Shown here piece by piece: positions 12,173 to 23,816 of a stretch of DNA of 64,000 nt. A program made the translations under genes and the position numbers. Every line of letters starts with the position of its first letter. Position 1 is the stretch's first letter. The notes under the pieces were generated by a model. The model worked only from the letters and a program-made list of their open reading frames with translations, had not been told where the DNA came from and made no database searches. Source of the DNA: Artocarpus heterophyllus (taxonomy: Eukaryota > Streptophyta > Magnoliopsida > Rosales > Moraceae); the NCBI GenBank assembly GCA_025403435.1, contig CM046332.1, positions 10,533,903 to 10,597,902 on the forward strand, read 5' to 3'.

Positions 12173-12678
12173 AGTTGAAAAAATAGTACGCAGTAGAAAT
12201 TTAAAATTTTTTTAATTAGAGTATTTTCTAAAATACAAGTTTGACATGCTATATGTATAAATTAACCATATTTTACTAATTTTGCATGCCAAAGAGCTCC
12301 TGCAATCTGTAAAGAGAAAGACATTCCAAAAGAGCCTCAATCACCTGGTCTTATTTGCTATTCTCTTTCCACAATTGGTATGTGTGTGGGCATACCTCTT
12401 ACAGCTCTTCCTTGGTGACTCTCCTTCCAATCAATTGAGAAAACCCATAACTAGCATTCGTGATTTGTAAACAATAGCTCTTAAGGGAGTTTCAGAGACT
12501 CATAGACTAGAGTGCTCACTTTTAATTTCTCAACTAATCTATGTAACTTAGAAAACTCACTCCCTATTTATAGAGGTCGCCCCTTTGTTGGTTATTATTA
12601 GATAAGGCCTCAAAATTTGAATCTAGATTAATACCTGATAAAATCGTGCAAAAACGTGCGATCGGATTATTGTTCGGT

Positions 12679-12752
12679 TGGCAAGCCAAACTAGCGGATC
12701 GGCCTGCCAAACTTACTCTATCGGGAGGTTGAACTTGATGATAGGCTTGCCG
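12679..12752 (-). promoter_or_regulatory. Phased dyad array in old copia 3' LTR (4 copies)
   Basis: Decayed dyads start at 12679, 12700, 12722 and 12743 (spacing 21, 22, 21), about 106 bp upstream of the TATA box in element orientation. Most changes are C to T or G to A, such as TGGCAAGCCA. Confidence 0.65.
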
Positions 12753-13206
12753 AACTTATGATAAATGATTGCTGTGAATCTTTTATTTCCACCTATGATT
12801 CTTTGGATAGAGCCTCAATTTTAAGTCAAATAACCCAATAAAGAAGTTATCTGATTAAAACAGTCATATCTAGATAATTTCTAGGAAAATAATATTTTTG
12901 ATAATTTAACACGTTTATCTTGAATTAATTTTTCACAGAATTAATTCAACAGAAAAACAGACATGCATTGTTTGATCCTATTGAATTTTAGCCAACCTAA
13001 TAATTTAACATAATTCACAATTTATTGAAAAAGCACGCCGTATCGTTAAATGATTTATTATAAGCTGACAAAGGAAACCTGATGGACCTATATAACTCAA
13101 GCTCCCAATAATTATAAAACCCAATATCCCATATATATATATTTTATAATTATCAACTTTAACGCTACTCCACTAAAAGCTTAGAGCTACACTTTCGAAC
13201 TATATA

Positions 13207-13211
13207 ATATT
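13207..13211. other. Target duplication of young copia (left)
   Basis: ATATT, repeated at 22901-22905. Perfect five-base duplication. Confidence 0.95.
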
Positions 13212-13604
13212 TGTTGGAAACAAAGTGCGCAGCGGAATTTTTAGAAATTTTTCATCAGAGTATTTTCCAAAATACAAGTATGACATGTTATATGTATAAA
13301 TTAAACAGATCTTACTAACCTCAGTGTGCCGAAGAACCTCCGCGACCTGTGTAGAGAAGTAACGTTCCAGAAGAGCCTCAACCAACTGGTCTTCTTTGCT
13401 ATTCTCTATCCACAACCGGAGTGAGTGTGGGCTCACACGTACAGCTCTTCCACCGGTGACTCTCCTTCCAACCAATAGAGAGAACCCAAAGCTAGTGTTC
13501 GTGATTTGTGAACAAAAGCTCTCAGGGAGTTTTAGGATGCTCACTAGAAGAGTATCACTCTTAATCTCTCAAATTGATCTGAGTAAATCATTAGACTCAC
13601 TCCC

Positions 13605-13612
13605 TTTTTATA
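13605..13612 (-). promoter_or_regulatory. TATA box in young copia 3' LTR
   Basis: Minus-strand TATAAAAA in GGTATAAAAAGGG. The identical box in the 5' LTR is at 21261-21268 and would drive the genomic transcript. Confidence 0.7.
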
Positions 13613-13732
13613 CCTATTGGTCCTTGGGGTCAGTCCATATCAGATTAGGTCTCAAAAATCGAAACAGAATCAAGTTCGGATCAATATCTGATAAGATACG
13701 CGTGAAAAACGCGTAATCTTAGCTGTCGCGGT

Positions 13733-13806
13733 CGGCATGCCGAACTGTGAGATAGGCAGGCCGAACTTGCCAGTTCGGCAGGCCGAACTTTCTGATCGGC
13801 AGGCCG
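13733..13806 (-). promoter_or_regulatory. Phased dyad array in 3' LTR (4 copies)
   Basis: Dyads start at 13733 (CGGCATGCCG, a perfect palindrome), 13754, 13776 and 13797, with spacing 21, 22, 21. The nearest lies 120 bp upstream of the TATA box in element orientation. Confidence 0.8.
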
Positions 13807-15244
13807 AACTGCCGAGAAAAAATCTCCGCGAATCTTTTATTTTCCACCCGAGATTCTAAAGGATAAAGTCTCAGTTTTGATTCAAATAGCCCAATAGAAA
13901 AGATATCTGATCAAAACAAACTCTATCAAGATAATCTCTAAGAAAATAAATCAATTCAAATAATTCTACAAGTTTATCTTGTTCTAATTGTCCAAAATTA
14001 AAACAACCGATAAACAGACAAGAATTATCCGAACGCCATAATTCAACAAGTTCATCTTGAACTAATTTCTTACAAAATTAATTCAACCGATAAACAGACA
14101 TGAATTATTTGATTCTTATAAATTTTAAACCAATCTGATAAATCCGACATAAGTCACCAATTATTGGAAAAGCACGCCGTGTCGTTACAGGACTTTGTGA
14201 GCTAGCAAAGGGGACCAAAATGGACCTATAAAGTTCAAGCTCATGATAATTATGAAACCCAATATCCCAGATATACATTTCACAATTATCAACTCCAACG
14301 CTACTCCACTAAAAGCTTGGAGCTGCACTCTCGAACTTTACAGAATTACGAAGCTCATGTAGCTAAGTCTCCATGACATATCATAGTGTATCGCATCCCC
14401 ATATGATCATCCATAATCGGCTTAAGGACAAGTTCTGTCTTACCTTCCCGATTATTTTTATCTTACGTTCCATTGTCTCACCATTAGAAAACTTACCATC
14501 CAAAGATAGTATACCATTCGGTTACACCTATGTATCCAAATGGTTGAGCGCTCCAGTTTTCCAATTACAGGACAACGCATATAAGAGGATATCATTACTC
14601 CTAAAGAGGAGCTATGGATTCCATATCTATGAATAACAAGTCTACGCTATCAAGAGTCATGCCTCCAACGTACCGGCATGCATGCCACTATAGAGATGTG
14701 GGAGTCACCCATTGGTACATCAAAAGACACAAGTCGAGACAACGGGCCCATTATTCATCTCAGGATTAAGATACAATACAAACGACTGTCTAAAGTGAAT
14801 CGATTTGCCAAGACAGAATTATTAATCCAAATCAATTCACTTTATGTCCCGATCCAACACATCGTCACCTATGACAACGCGCCAATGTTTCTATTCACGG
14901 AGTCCAACTCCGATGGCCAAGACAAACCATCTCCCAAAAGGGATATAGACAACATAACAATCTTTACATGAATAAAGCGCCCAACTTTATTCCCTCGATT
15001 GCGGATCATATATTTTAGACCATCACCTTAAGAGTCGTGTCTACCGCATAATCATCCCATCATATGCCCAACTCTTAAGGTTTAGACTGACAGTCTCAGA
15101 CTACTGTTTGCTTATCATACATTCAACGAATATGAACGTAAAGAGGACAATATTTGGTATATATAAATGAATAAATTCTTTATTGATAAAAATGTCTCCA
15201 AAAACGTATTACATTTTTACTCCTTAGAGCATACATGTCTAACA

Positions 15245-15257
15245 ATCTCCCACTTGC
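15245..15257 (-). other. Polypurine tract of young copia
   Basis: Minus-strand GCAAGTGGGAGAT sits directly between the polyprotein stop (15259-15261) and the 3' LTR. This is the usual place for plus-strand priming. Confidence 0.9.
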
Positions 15258-15258
15258 A

Positions 15259-18200
15259 CTAAGTGAGTAAATACTGCAAATTTCGCATCCCCATAGCTTC
15301 CACATGCCTTTCGAAGACTCTCCCAGAAAGTGTCTTCGTAAATGGATTAGCTAAATTGTCCTCTGACGCGATCTTGCACACCGTGACATGCCCGCTCTCA
15401 ACGAAGTCCTTTATCACATGATACTTCCGATCAATATGCTTACTCTTCTTGTGAAATCTTGGTTCCTTAGCATTAGCTACCGCCGCACTGTTATCACAGT
15501 ACAGTGATACCGCTTTATCCATACCAGGAACTACCTCAAGATCCCCAAGGAACTTGCGGAGCCACACTGCTTCTTTCGAAGCATCACTAGCCGCCACATA
15601 CTTGGCCTCCATCGTTGAATCCGAAGTGCAATCTTGCTTCGCACTTCTCCAACTGATGGCACCGCCACCCAGAGTAAACACAAACCCTGAAGTCGATTTC
15701 CTAGAATCCAGGCAGGATTGAAAATCCGAATCAGTGTATCCTAGAGGAGTTAAATCCTCACCCGAATACACAAGCATATACCCTCGAGTCCTTCTCAGGT
15801 ACTTGAAAATATGCTTTACCGCAACCCAATGGTTCGGTCCTGGATCCGCCTGAAATCGACTCACAATCCCGACCGCATAGCTAATATCCGGTCGAGTGCA
15901 AAGCATGGCATACATGAGACTACCCACTGCCGAAGCATAAGGCACCTTCTTCATGTATTCTCTTTCTTCATAAGACTTTGGAGAGTCTTTCTTAGAAAGA
16001 GTAATTCCAGACCTAGATGGTTGCCCACCTTTCTTGGAATCCTGCATTGCAAACCTCCTGAGAATTTTATCTATGTAGCCGGCCTGTGACAAAGCTATCA
16101 TTTTGTTCTTCCTATCCCGCAAGATCTGGATACCGAGAACAAAATTAGCCTCACCCAAGTCCTTCATGTCAAACTGCTTGGTCAACCATAATTTGACCGA
16201 TGACAACGCCCCAACGTCATTGCCAATTAGCAGAATGTCATCTACATAGAGTAGTAGAAAAACCACCTTCCCATTCTTAATGTGTTTGTAAACACATGGT
16301 TCATCCACATTTTGTGAGAACCCATAAGTCTTGATCACTTGATCAAATCTTATGTTCCAAGAACGAGAGGCCTGCTTAAGTCCATAAATAGACTTTAGCA
16401 ACTTACAAACCTTACCCTCTTGACCCGCGACCTTGAACCCGTCTGGTTGTTCCATATAAATGGACTCATCAAGATAGCCATTCAGAAAAGCCGTCTTGAC
16501 ATCCATCTGCCAAATCTCGTAGTCGAGAGCGGCAGCTATGGACAAGAGAATCCGGATGGACTTAAGCATGGCTACAGGCGAAAAGGTTTCCTCATAATCG
16601 ATTCCTTCCTTTTGCGTATAACCCTTAGCTACCAGTCTAGCCTTAAAGGTTTCGACCTTTCCATCCACTCCTCTTTTCCTCTTGTAGATCCACTTACACC
16701 CTATGGGTTTTACCCCTTCGGGAAGATCCACGAGCTCCCAGACCCGATTAGTCTCCATAGACTTCATCTCAATGTTCATGGCCTCTGTCCAGAGTCTTGA
16801 ATCAACATCCTCCATAGCTTCTGCGTAAGTATAAGGATCCCTGTCATGTTCATCCGGTTCAGCCAAAAAGACCTCCCCATTGAACATATACCTCTCAGGT
16901 TGACGCCCGATCCTCCCACTACGCCGAAGCCCCTGAGATTGTTGTTCAGGTTTGTTTGGTTTTTCTACACCGATCGGAATGGTTTCGTTCGGAACCTCCG
17001 GAGTAAACGGATTACCCCTCAACTCCTCAAGCACCACTTTGCTTTGAGGTTTAAAGTCGTTCATGTAACTCTCCTCAAGGAAAGTTGCATTAGTTGAAAC
17101 CACGACTTTATTTTCCTTTGGGTTATAAAAATAACCCCCTTTAGTCCCTTTTGGATATCCTACAAACACGCAAACTTCTGAACGTGCTTCCAACTTATTC
17201 GGATCCTTAAACAGGACATGAGCTGGACATCCCCATATGCGAATATGGTTTAAGGATGTCTTCCGTCTTGTCCACAACTCGTGAGGAGTTTTAGGGACCG
17301 ATTTTGAAGGCACATTGTTCAAAAGATAACATGCGGTTTGTAGTGCATATCCCCAAAAGGATAAAGGCAATGATGAATAACTCATCATGGACCGAATCAT
17401 GTCCAACAAAGTCCTATTCCTTCTCTCCGCTACGCCATTCTGCTGCGGAGTGCCCGGCGCAGTCAAATGGGATAAAATCCCATTCTCTAACAAGTGTTCC
17501 AAGAACTCATCAGAAAGGTATTCCCCACCTCGATCAGATCGAAGTGCCTTTATGGGTCTACCCAATTGCTTTTCCACTTCAGCCCGAAACTCCCTGAACT
17601 TATCATAAGTTTCGCTTTTGTGGTGCATTAGGTACACATACCCATATCTTGAGTAATCGTCAATAAAAGTGACGAAGTACTCATACCCTCCTCGTGCCCG
17701 GATGTTCATCGGTCCGCAAACATCACTATGCACAAGTTCTAGAACCCCTTCGGCCCTATTGCCCTTAGACCCGTATGGTCTTTTGGTCATTTTACCCTCC
17801 AAACAAGACTCACATTGAGGTATAGATTCCACCTTTAAGTGACTTAAAGGTCCATCCCTTACCAACCTTTGAATCCTATTCAGGTTAATATGGCCAAGGC
17901 GCAAATGCCAAAGATAAGTCTTATTAGAGTGAGAAGTTTTAAGTCTTTTTGAGTCATTATCATTTATCTCAGCATTAAGCAATAAGTCCATCTTAGGTTT
18001 GATAAAATATAGATTATTTTGCATCCATCCAGAACAGATAAAAGATTTGTTTTTACGAATCACCACTTTTTCATTAAAAGATACCACGTAGGAGTCTTTA
18101 AATAAAGAAGATACAGAAATTAAATTCCTTTTAAATTTAGGAACATAAAAACAATCTCGCAAAATTAAATTCCTATAATTATCAAAATAAAGATGGACAT

Positions 18201-19212
18201 CTCCCACTGCTTCCGCTGAGACCAAGGATCCATCGCCCATCCGAAGCGTTAAGTCTTCACGAAGTAGACTTCTCGTTTCTTTGAATCCCTGCAGAGAAAC
18301 ACAAACATGATTAGTTGCACCGGAATCTATGACCCAAATGTCACTGGATTCCTCAACCAAACAAGTTTCTAAATATAGAAGATCACACCTACCTCCCTTG
18401 GAAAGGAAGTCCTTGCAATGCTTCTTTATATGCCCGACCTTACCACAGAAGAAGCACTTAAGCTTCTTTGGGTTTTTCTTCTTCTTCTTCTTGCTCTTGT
18501 TAGCAATAGGAATAGAAGACTTCCCACTCTTGGCCCGTTGCTTCTTTCCATTCCCAGAGTTAGGATTGGAACCAGAAGCAGCTACCATGTTGGCCTCTCC
18601 ACCAGCAGGAGACTCCCTGATCAGCAGTTCAAACTCCTGTAACTGTTTCATCAGTTCTGTCAAGGTCATATCCCGTCTATTGCTCAAATTAAAAGTAGCT
18701 CTAAACGGAATAAATTCCTTAGACAGAGTCTCAAAGACCATAGTCATCTGAGTTTCAGCATCGATGTCGGCTCCATTGGTTTGAGCCTCAGCGAGGTAAC
18801 CCATGACCAACATCATGTGCTCCTTTACAGATGTCCCCGGTCTCTGTCTACAGTTTAAGAGTTTCCGAAGCGCCCCTTGCCGCTTTGTTATGGCCTGGCC
18901 TCCAAACATATCCTCAAGATTATCCAAGATCTGCTTCGCAGTCTCATAATCCTGATGTTGAGCCTGCAGCACGTTATTCATGCTAGCCATAACATAGCAG
19001 CGGGCCTGATCATTAGCATCTTTCCAGCGGTCGTACGCTTGGAATTGCTCATTACTTGAGTCTCCCGTAGGCTCGGGAGGACAAGGAGTTGTCAGTACAT
19101 ATTTCAGTTTCTCAAAGGATAGGACGATGTCCAGGTTCCGTTTCCAATCATTATAGTTCTCACCGGTTAATTGGTTTTTGTCAAGTATCGATGATAAAGC
19201 GTTTTTAGACAT
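15259..19212 (-). CDS. Copia Gag-Pol polyprotein, intact
   Basis: Predicted 1317-residue polyprotein. I choose the Met at 19212 (MSKNALSS) over the upstream in-frame Met at 19284 because the old relative has a matching ATG at 27581 and Gag similarity starts there. Gag covers about residues 1-270, with a CX2CX4HX4C zinc knuckle (Cys253, Cys256, His261, Cys266) after a Lys-rich stretch. Protease has DSGA with Asp296. The integrase finger has His436, His441, Cys467 and Cys470, and the catalytic triad is Asp497, Asp560 and Glu596. Reverse transcriptase has YVDD with Asp991-Asp992. RNase H has Asp1161, Glu1202 and Asp1240. No stop or frameshift interrupts it and all key residues are present. It would package RNA, copy it and integrate the DNA. 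The stop lies two bases from the polypurine tract. Confidence 0.97.
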   Translation of the reverse strand: MSKNALSSILDKNQLTGENYNDWKRNLDIVLSFEKLKYVLTTPCPPEPTGDSSNEQFQAYDRWKDANDQARCYVMASMNNVLQAQHQDYETAKQILDNLEDMFGGQAITKRQGALRKLLNCRQRPGTSVKEHMMLVMGYLAEAQTNGADIDAETQMTMVFETLSKEFIPFRATFNLSNRRDMTLTELMKQLQEFELLIRESPAGGEANMVAASGSNPNSGNGKKQRAKSGKSSIPIANKSKKKKKKNPKKLKCFFCGKVGHIKKHCKDFLSKGGRCDLLYLETCLVEESSDIWVIDSGATNHVCVSLQGFKETRSLLREDLTLRMGDGSLVSAEAVGDVHLYFDNYRNLILRDCFYVPKFKRNLISVSSLFKDSYVVSFNEKVVIRKNKSFICSGWMQNNLYFIKPKMDLLLNAEINDNDSKRLKTSHSNKTYLWHLRLGHINLNRIQRLVRDGPLSHLKVESIPQCESCLEGKMTKRPYGSKGNRAEGVLELVHSDVCGPMNIRARGGYEYFVTFIDDYSRYGYVYLMHHKSETYDKFREFRAEVEKQLGRPIKALRSDRGGEYLSDEFLEHLLENGILSHLTAPGTPQQNGVAERRNRTLLDMIRSMMSYSSLPLSFWGYALQTACYLLNNVPSKSVPKTPHELWTRRKTSLNHIRIWGCPAHVLFKDPNKLEARSEVCVFVGYPKGTKGGYFYNPKENKVVVSTNATFLEESYMNDFKPQSKVVLEELRGNPFTPEVPNETIPIGVEKPNKPEQQSQGLRRSGRIGRQPERYMFNGEVFLAEPDEHDRDPYTYAEAMEDVDSRLWTEAMNIEMKSMETNRVWELVDLPEGVKPIGCKWIYKRKRGVDGKVETFKARLVAKGYTQKEGIDYEETFSPVAMLKSIRILLSIAAALDYEIWQMDVKTAFLNGYLDESIYMEQPDGFKVAGQEGKVCKLLKSIYGLKQASRSWNIRFDQVIKTYGFSQNVDEPCVYKHIKNGKVVFLLLYVDDILLIGNDVGALSSVKLWLTKQFDMKDLGEANFVLGIQILRDRKNKMIALSQAGYIDKILRRFAMQDSKKGGQPSRSGITLSKKDSPKSYEEREYMKKVPYASAVGSLMYAMLCTRPDISYAVGIVSRFQADPGPNHWVAVKHIFKYLRRTRGYMLVYSGEDLTPLGYTDSDFQSCLDSRKSTSGFVFTLGGGAISWRSAKQDCTSDSTMEAKYVAASDASKEAVWLRKFLGDLEVVPGMDKAVSLYCDNSAAVANAKEPRFHKKSKHIDRKYHVIKDFVESGHVTVCKIASEDNLANPFTKTLSGRVFERHVEAMGMRNLQYLLT

Positions 19213-20853
19213 TTTCAATCTACAATAAAGAATCATATACCAAACATAAGCAAACATATTTAATAATTTAGTAAGATAACACAATCATGTAAAATCATAC
19301 AAATGTGTTTATGTGTCAAAACCTTGAAAATATCACAACCTTACAACGATAATTCCCAACTCAGAATTCAACAAGCTCCTAGGGGAGTCATGCCAAATTC
19401 AATCAGGAACACGGATCCCCTCCTGATTAATATATGCCATCCAGGACCCGTATGATCCAGCATATACTAATAATCGTTTCTTTGGCCATTAATTTTATTA
19501 ACAGAGCTCCTAGGGGAGGTTAATAATAAAATTAACGTGAGTGTATAACCACCGTTTCAATATTTTATCCATGATTTATAATCACCACCTAGGGGTGTGC
19601 AACCATAAATCATACTAAAATACCTTATCCTTTTAGAGATCCAATCTGGTACATGATAGAAATCCCTTCCTAGGGGTTGGGACCATCATGTTCTTCCTAT
19701 GGACCAACGATGGAGGCCTTAGGTTCTCTCTTCGAAAACCTTCTCCCACTCAATCTTTTGAAGTCAAGGTTTTATTTTAAAATTATGCATGAACAATTTT
19801 AATATGAGCGGCACTCCCTATTCTATATGACATGTTATCAATATACATGGTAAATCATATTATAATGCAGACAAGCAAAGCAATCAAGCAAAGCTACAAG
19901 CATAATAATAATAACCGTAATATTATGGTTCCACCCTAGAGAATAGAAAAACTAAGATTACAAGAGAATAATCGAGACATTTATCGATTCTTCATCCTTG
20001 AATCCTCAAGCTGTATCCTTCTTCATGTAATATCCATCTTCAAGTCCTCAATCCCGTATGAATCGAACACTTCATATTTCCGGTCGTATCCAAATTTAAT
20101 GTTTCTCAGAATCGTCCCAAAAATAAAATTAAAACTGCACCAAAAATTGCACCTTTTCTGGACACCTGGATGCTCTCTGTCGGCAGGCCGATCTAGGTGA
20201 TCGGTCTGCCGATCATGGTGGTTCGGCCTGCCGAACATGAAGGTTCGGCCTGCCGGCAGAGCACCAAAATTTCTGCCCCACTGTCGGCCTGCCGGACCGT
20301 ACGTCCGGCCTGCCGATCTGTGACCTGCGGCCTGCCGAACTGTGAGGTCCGGCATGCCGACCGAGCAGAAAACACTCAATCCAGAAAATACAATTTTAAT
20401 GCAATTCATCAATTTTATTTTCAACAATTCAAAAACATAAAATTAGAGACTCAGGAAATACCTGGAGGCGCCATCATCAATCTTCGAGTTCCGACTTCTC
20501 GTTCCGTCTTCTCCGAATAATTATTTAATTACAAAATTCTTACAAATTAAATAATAATTCCTAGACGGAGATGATAGTCCGCCATCTAATTACATGAAAA
20601 ACTTAGATACACATTCTAACCTCTAAGGAACCATAACCGGTATTAATTAATTAATAAATAATTAAACAACGATTTAATCAACCATAATTAATTAATAAAC
20701 ATTCACCACATAATCCATGACAACATATATATTATTTAGAAACCTAGAGTGCCATCTCTCTATAAAATTCAATTCAAGCATAGGAGAGATTAAGATCACA
20801 AAATTTATGCATATAACATGATCACAAACTTGCAAATTTATGTAAAAACCTCG
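19213..20853 (-). other. Untranslated leader of young copia
   Basis: A 1641-bp leader between primer site and Gag start, longer than in most copia elements. Short open frames on both strands at 20023-20520 arise from the GC-rich dyad array and are not convincing genes. Conserved in the old element at 27582-29074. Confidence 0.8.
20181..20359 (-). promoter_or_regulatory. Phased dyad array in leader (8 copies)
   Basis: Dyad 10-mers (CGGCCTGCCG and variants) start at 20181, 20202, 20224, 20246, 20285, 20306, 20328 and 20350. Spacing is 21, 22, 22, 39, 21, 22, 22. Several have flanks extending the symmetry (GTTCGGCCTGCCGAAC). In RNA, neighbouring copies could pair. The function is unknown; it could be a protein-binding array, an RNA packaging or dimer signal, or a minisatellite. 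Confidence 0.75.
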
Positions 20854-20865
20854 GCTCTGATACCA
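20854..20865 (-). other. Primer binding site (initiator tRNA-Met type)
   Basis: Minus-strand TGGTATCAGAGC, two bases after the 5' LTR end. It is complementary to the 3' end of plant initiator tRNA-Met, the usual copia primer. Confidence 0.95.
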
Positions 20866-20867
20866 AT

Positions 20868-22900
20868 TGTTGGAAACAAAGTGCGCAGCGGAATTTTTAG
20901 AAATTTTTCATCAGAGTATTTTCCAAAATACAAGTATGACATGTTATATGTATAAATTAAACAGATCTTACTAACCTCAGTGTGCCGAAGAACCTCCGCG
21001 ACCTGTGTAGAGAAGTAACGTTCCAGAAGAGCCTCAACCAACTGGTCTTCTTTGCTATTCTCTATCCACAACCGGAGTGAGTGTGGGCTCACACGTACAG
21101 CTCTTCCACCGGTGACTCTCCTTCCAACCAATAGAGAGAACCCAAAGCTAGTGTTCGTGATTTGTGAACAAAAGCTCTCAGGGAGTTTTAGGATGCTCAC
21201 TAGAAGAGTATCACTCTTAATCTCTCAAATTGATCTGAGTAAATCATTAGACTCACTCCCTTTTTATACCTATTGGTCCTTGGGGTCAGTCCATATCAGA
21301 TTAGGTCTCAAAAATCGAAACAGAATCAAGTTCGGATCAATATCTGATAAGATACGCGTGAAAAACGCGTAATCTTAGCTGTCGCGGTCGGCATGCCGAA
21401 CTGTGAGATAGGCAGGCCGAACTTGCCAGTTCGGCAGGCCGAACTTTCTGATCGGCAGGCCGAACTGCCGAGAAAAAATCTCCGCGAATCTTTTATTTTC
21501 CACCCGAGATTCTAAAGGATAAAGTCTCAGTTTTGATTCAAATAGCCCAATAGAAAAGATATCTGATCAAAACAAACTCTATCAAGATAATCTCTAAGAA
21601 AATAAATCAATTCAAATAATTCTACAAGTTTATCTTGTTCTAATTGTCCAAAATTAAAACAACCGATAAACAGACAAGAATTATCCGAACGCCATAATTC
21701 AACAAGTTCATCTTGAACTAATTTCTTACAAAATTAATTCAACCGATAAACAGACATGAATTATTTGATTCTTATAAATTTTAAACCAATCTGATAAATC
21801 CGACATAAGTCACCAATTATTGGAAAAGCACGCCGTGTCGTTACAGGACTTTGTGAGCTAGCAAAGGGGACCAAAATGGACCTATAAAGTTCAAGCTCAT
21901 GATAATTATGAAACCCAATATCCCAGATATACATTTCACAATTATCAACTCCAACGCTACTCCACTAAAAGCTTGGAGCTGCACTCTCGAACTTTACAGA
22001 ATTACGAAGCTCATGTAGCTAAGTCTCCATGACATATCATAGTGTATCGCATCCCCATATGATCATCCATAATCGGCTTAAGGACAAGTTCTGTCTTACC
22101 TTCCCGATTATTTTTATCTTACGTTCCATTGTCTCACCATTAGAAAACTTACCATCCAAAGATAGTATACCATTCGGTTACACCTATGTATCCAAATGGT
22201 TGAGCGCTCCAGTTTTCCAATTACAGGACAACGCATATAAGAGGATATCATTACTCCTAAAGAGGAGCTATGGATTCCATATCTATGAATAACAAGTCTA
22301 CGCTATCAAGAGTCATGCCTCCAACGTACCGGCATGCATGCCACTATAGAGATGTGGGAGTCACCCATTGGTACATCAAAAGACACAAGTCGAGACAACG
22401 GGCCCATTATTCATCTCAGGATTAAGATACAATACAAACGACTGTCTAAAGTGAATCGATTTGCCAAGACAGAATTATTAATCCAAATCAATTCACTTTA
22501 TGTCCCGATCCAACACATCGTCACCTATGACAACGCGCCAATGTTTCTATTCACGGAGTCCAACTCCGATGGCCAAGACAAACCATCTCCCAAAAGGGAT
22601 ATAGACAACATAACAATCTTTACATGAATAAAGCGCCCAACTTTATTCCCTCGATTGCGGATCATATATTTTAGACCATCACCTTAAGAGTCGTGTCTAC
22701 CGCATAATCATCCCATCATATGCCCAACTCTTAAGGTTTAGACTGACAGTCTCAGACTACTGTTTGCTTATCATACATTCAACGAATATGAACGTAAAGA
22801 GGACAATATTTGGTATATATAAATGAATAAATTCTTTATTGATAAAAATGTCTCCAAAAACGTATTACATTTTTACTCCTTAGAGCATACATGTCTAACA
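20868..22900 (-). repeat. 5' LTR of young copia
   Basis: 2033 bp, same length as the 3' LTR and with no difference found by eye. TATA at 21261-21268 and dyad array at 21389-21462. This copy is the promoter of the element. Confidence 0.97.
21389..21462 (-). promoter_or_regulatory. Phased dyad array in 5' LTR (4 copies)
   Basis: Same array as 13733-13806, at starts 21389, 21410, 21432 and 21453. It lies upstream of the TATA box of the active LTR, where a proximal enhancer would be. Confidence 0.8.
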
Positions 22901-22905
22901 ATATT

Positions 22906-23802
22906 ATGAAGCCCAAATAGCTAAGTCTCCATGACATATCATGATGTATAGTATCTACATAGGATATCCATAATCGGCTTAAGGATAAATTTTGTCTTAC
23001 CTTCGCGATTATTTTCATCTTATGTTCCATTATCTTACCATCAAAAAACTTACCATCCAAAGACAATATACCATTTAGTTACACCTATGTATCCAAATGC
23101 TTGAGCGCTGTAGTCTTTCAATTATAGGATAACGCTTATAAGAGGATATCATCGACTCCTAAAGAGAAGCTATGGATTCCATATCTATGAATAACAAGTT
23201 TACGCTATCAAGAGTCATATCTCCAATGTACCAGTATGCGTACTATCATAAAATATGGATGTCATTCTTTCATACATCAAAATACATAAGTCAAGATAAC
23301 GGGCCCACTATTCATCTCAGGATTAAGATATAACACATATGATTGTCCAAAGTGAATTGATTTGCTAAGACAGAGTTATTAAACCAAATCAATTAAACTT
23401 TATATCCCGATCCAATATATCGTCACCTATGACAATGCACCAATGTTTCTATTCATGGAATCGACCTCCGATGACCAAGACAAACCATCTCCCATTAGAG
23501 ATGTGAACAACATAACAATCTTTCCATGAATAAAGCACTCAACTTTATTCCCTTGATTGTGGATTTTATGATTTAGACCGTCACCTTTGGAATCATGTTT
23601 TTTGCATAATCTGTCCATCATATGCTGATTCTAATGGTGTAGACTGACAGTCTCAGACTTTTGTTTGCTTATTGTACATCCAACAAATATGAACGTAAAG
23701 AGGTCAACAATTTGGTATATAAATAATAAATAAATTCTTTATTGAAAAAAATGTCTTCAAAACATATTACATTTTTACTCCTTGAAGCATACGTGTCTAA
23801 CA
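22906..23802 (-). repeat. Old copia 3' LTR, second part
   Basis: Resumes the LTR interrupted at 13211 and ends at 23802 (start of the LTR in element orientation, TGTTAGACACG). With the first part it totals about 1936 bp, against 1955 bp for the 5' LTR. Polypurine tract GTGAGAGAT follows at 23803. Short minus-strand open frames here are not genes. Confidence 0.9.
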
Positions 23803-23816
23803 ATCTCTCACTTGCA

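Larger units (their letters stand above)
12173..13211 (-). repeat. Old copia 3' LTR, first part
   Basis: Corresponds to the end of the LTR in element orientation. The terminal TGTTGG has decayed to AGTTGA. The text is broken at 13211 by the young copia and resumes at 22906. It lacks the internal duplication of about 80 bp present in the young LTRs. TATA is at 12566-12572 (minus strand TATAAAT). Confidence 0.9.
13212..15244 (-). repeat. 3' LTR of young copia
   Basis: In element orientation it reads TGTTAGACATG...TTTCCAACA. All shared landmarks are offset by exactly 7656 bp from the other LTR. It contains an internal duplication of about 80 bp (the ACCGATAAACAGACA block ending at 14020 and again at 14100), a TATA box and a dyad array. 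Confidence 0.97.
13212..22900 (-). mobile_element. Intact young Ty1/copia retrotransposon
   Basis: A complete 9689-bp element inserted in the 3' LTR of an older member of its own family. It has two 2033-bp LTRs that look identical by eye, perfect ATATT target duplications, a Met-initiator primer site, a polypurine tract and an uninterrupted Gag-Pol. The domain order protease, integrase, reverse transcriptase, RNase H is that of copia. The lineage looks like the Angela/Tork/TAR group from the Gag and integrase wording; I cannot settle it. The leader is long (about 1.6 kb). Confidence 0.97.

Noticed and set aside
15811..18751. Several plus-strand open frames of 60-140 residues inside the young copia Gag-Pol
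   Set aside because: They lie antisense within the conserved polyprotein and carry no family motif; they are shadows of that gene.
20181..20359. Regular short repeats with spacers, CRISPR-like at first glance
   Set aside because: Units are 10 bp with 11-12 bp spacers that are partly similar, inside a plant retrotransposon leader; no cas genes.
20023..20520. Open frames of up to 134 residues on both strands over the leader dyad array
   Set aside because: Low-complexity translation of the GC-rich repeat; the frame is not conserved in the old element.
20854..20865. tRNA gene, because of match to initiator tRNA-Met
   Set aside because: Only the 12-base complement of the tRNA 3' end is present; it is the primer site.
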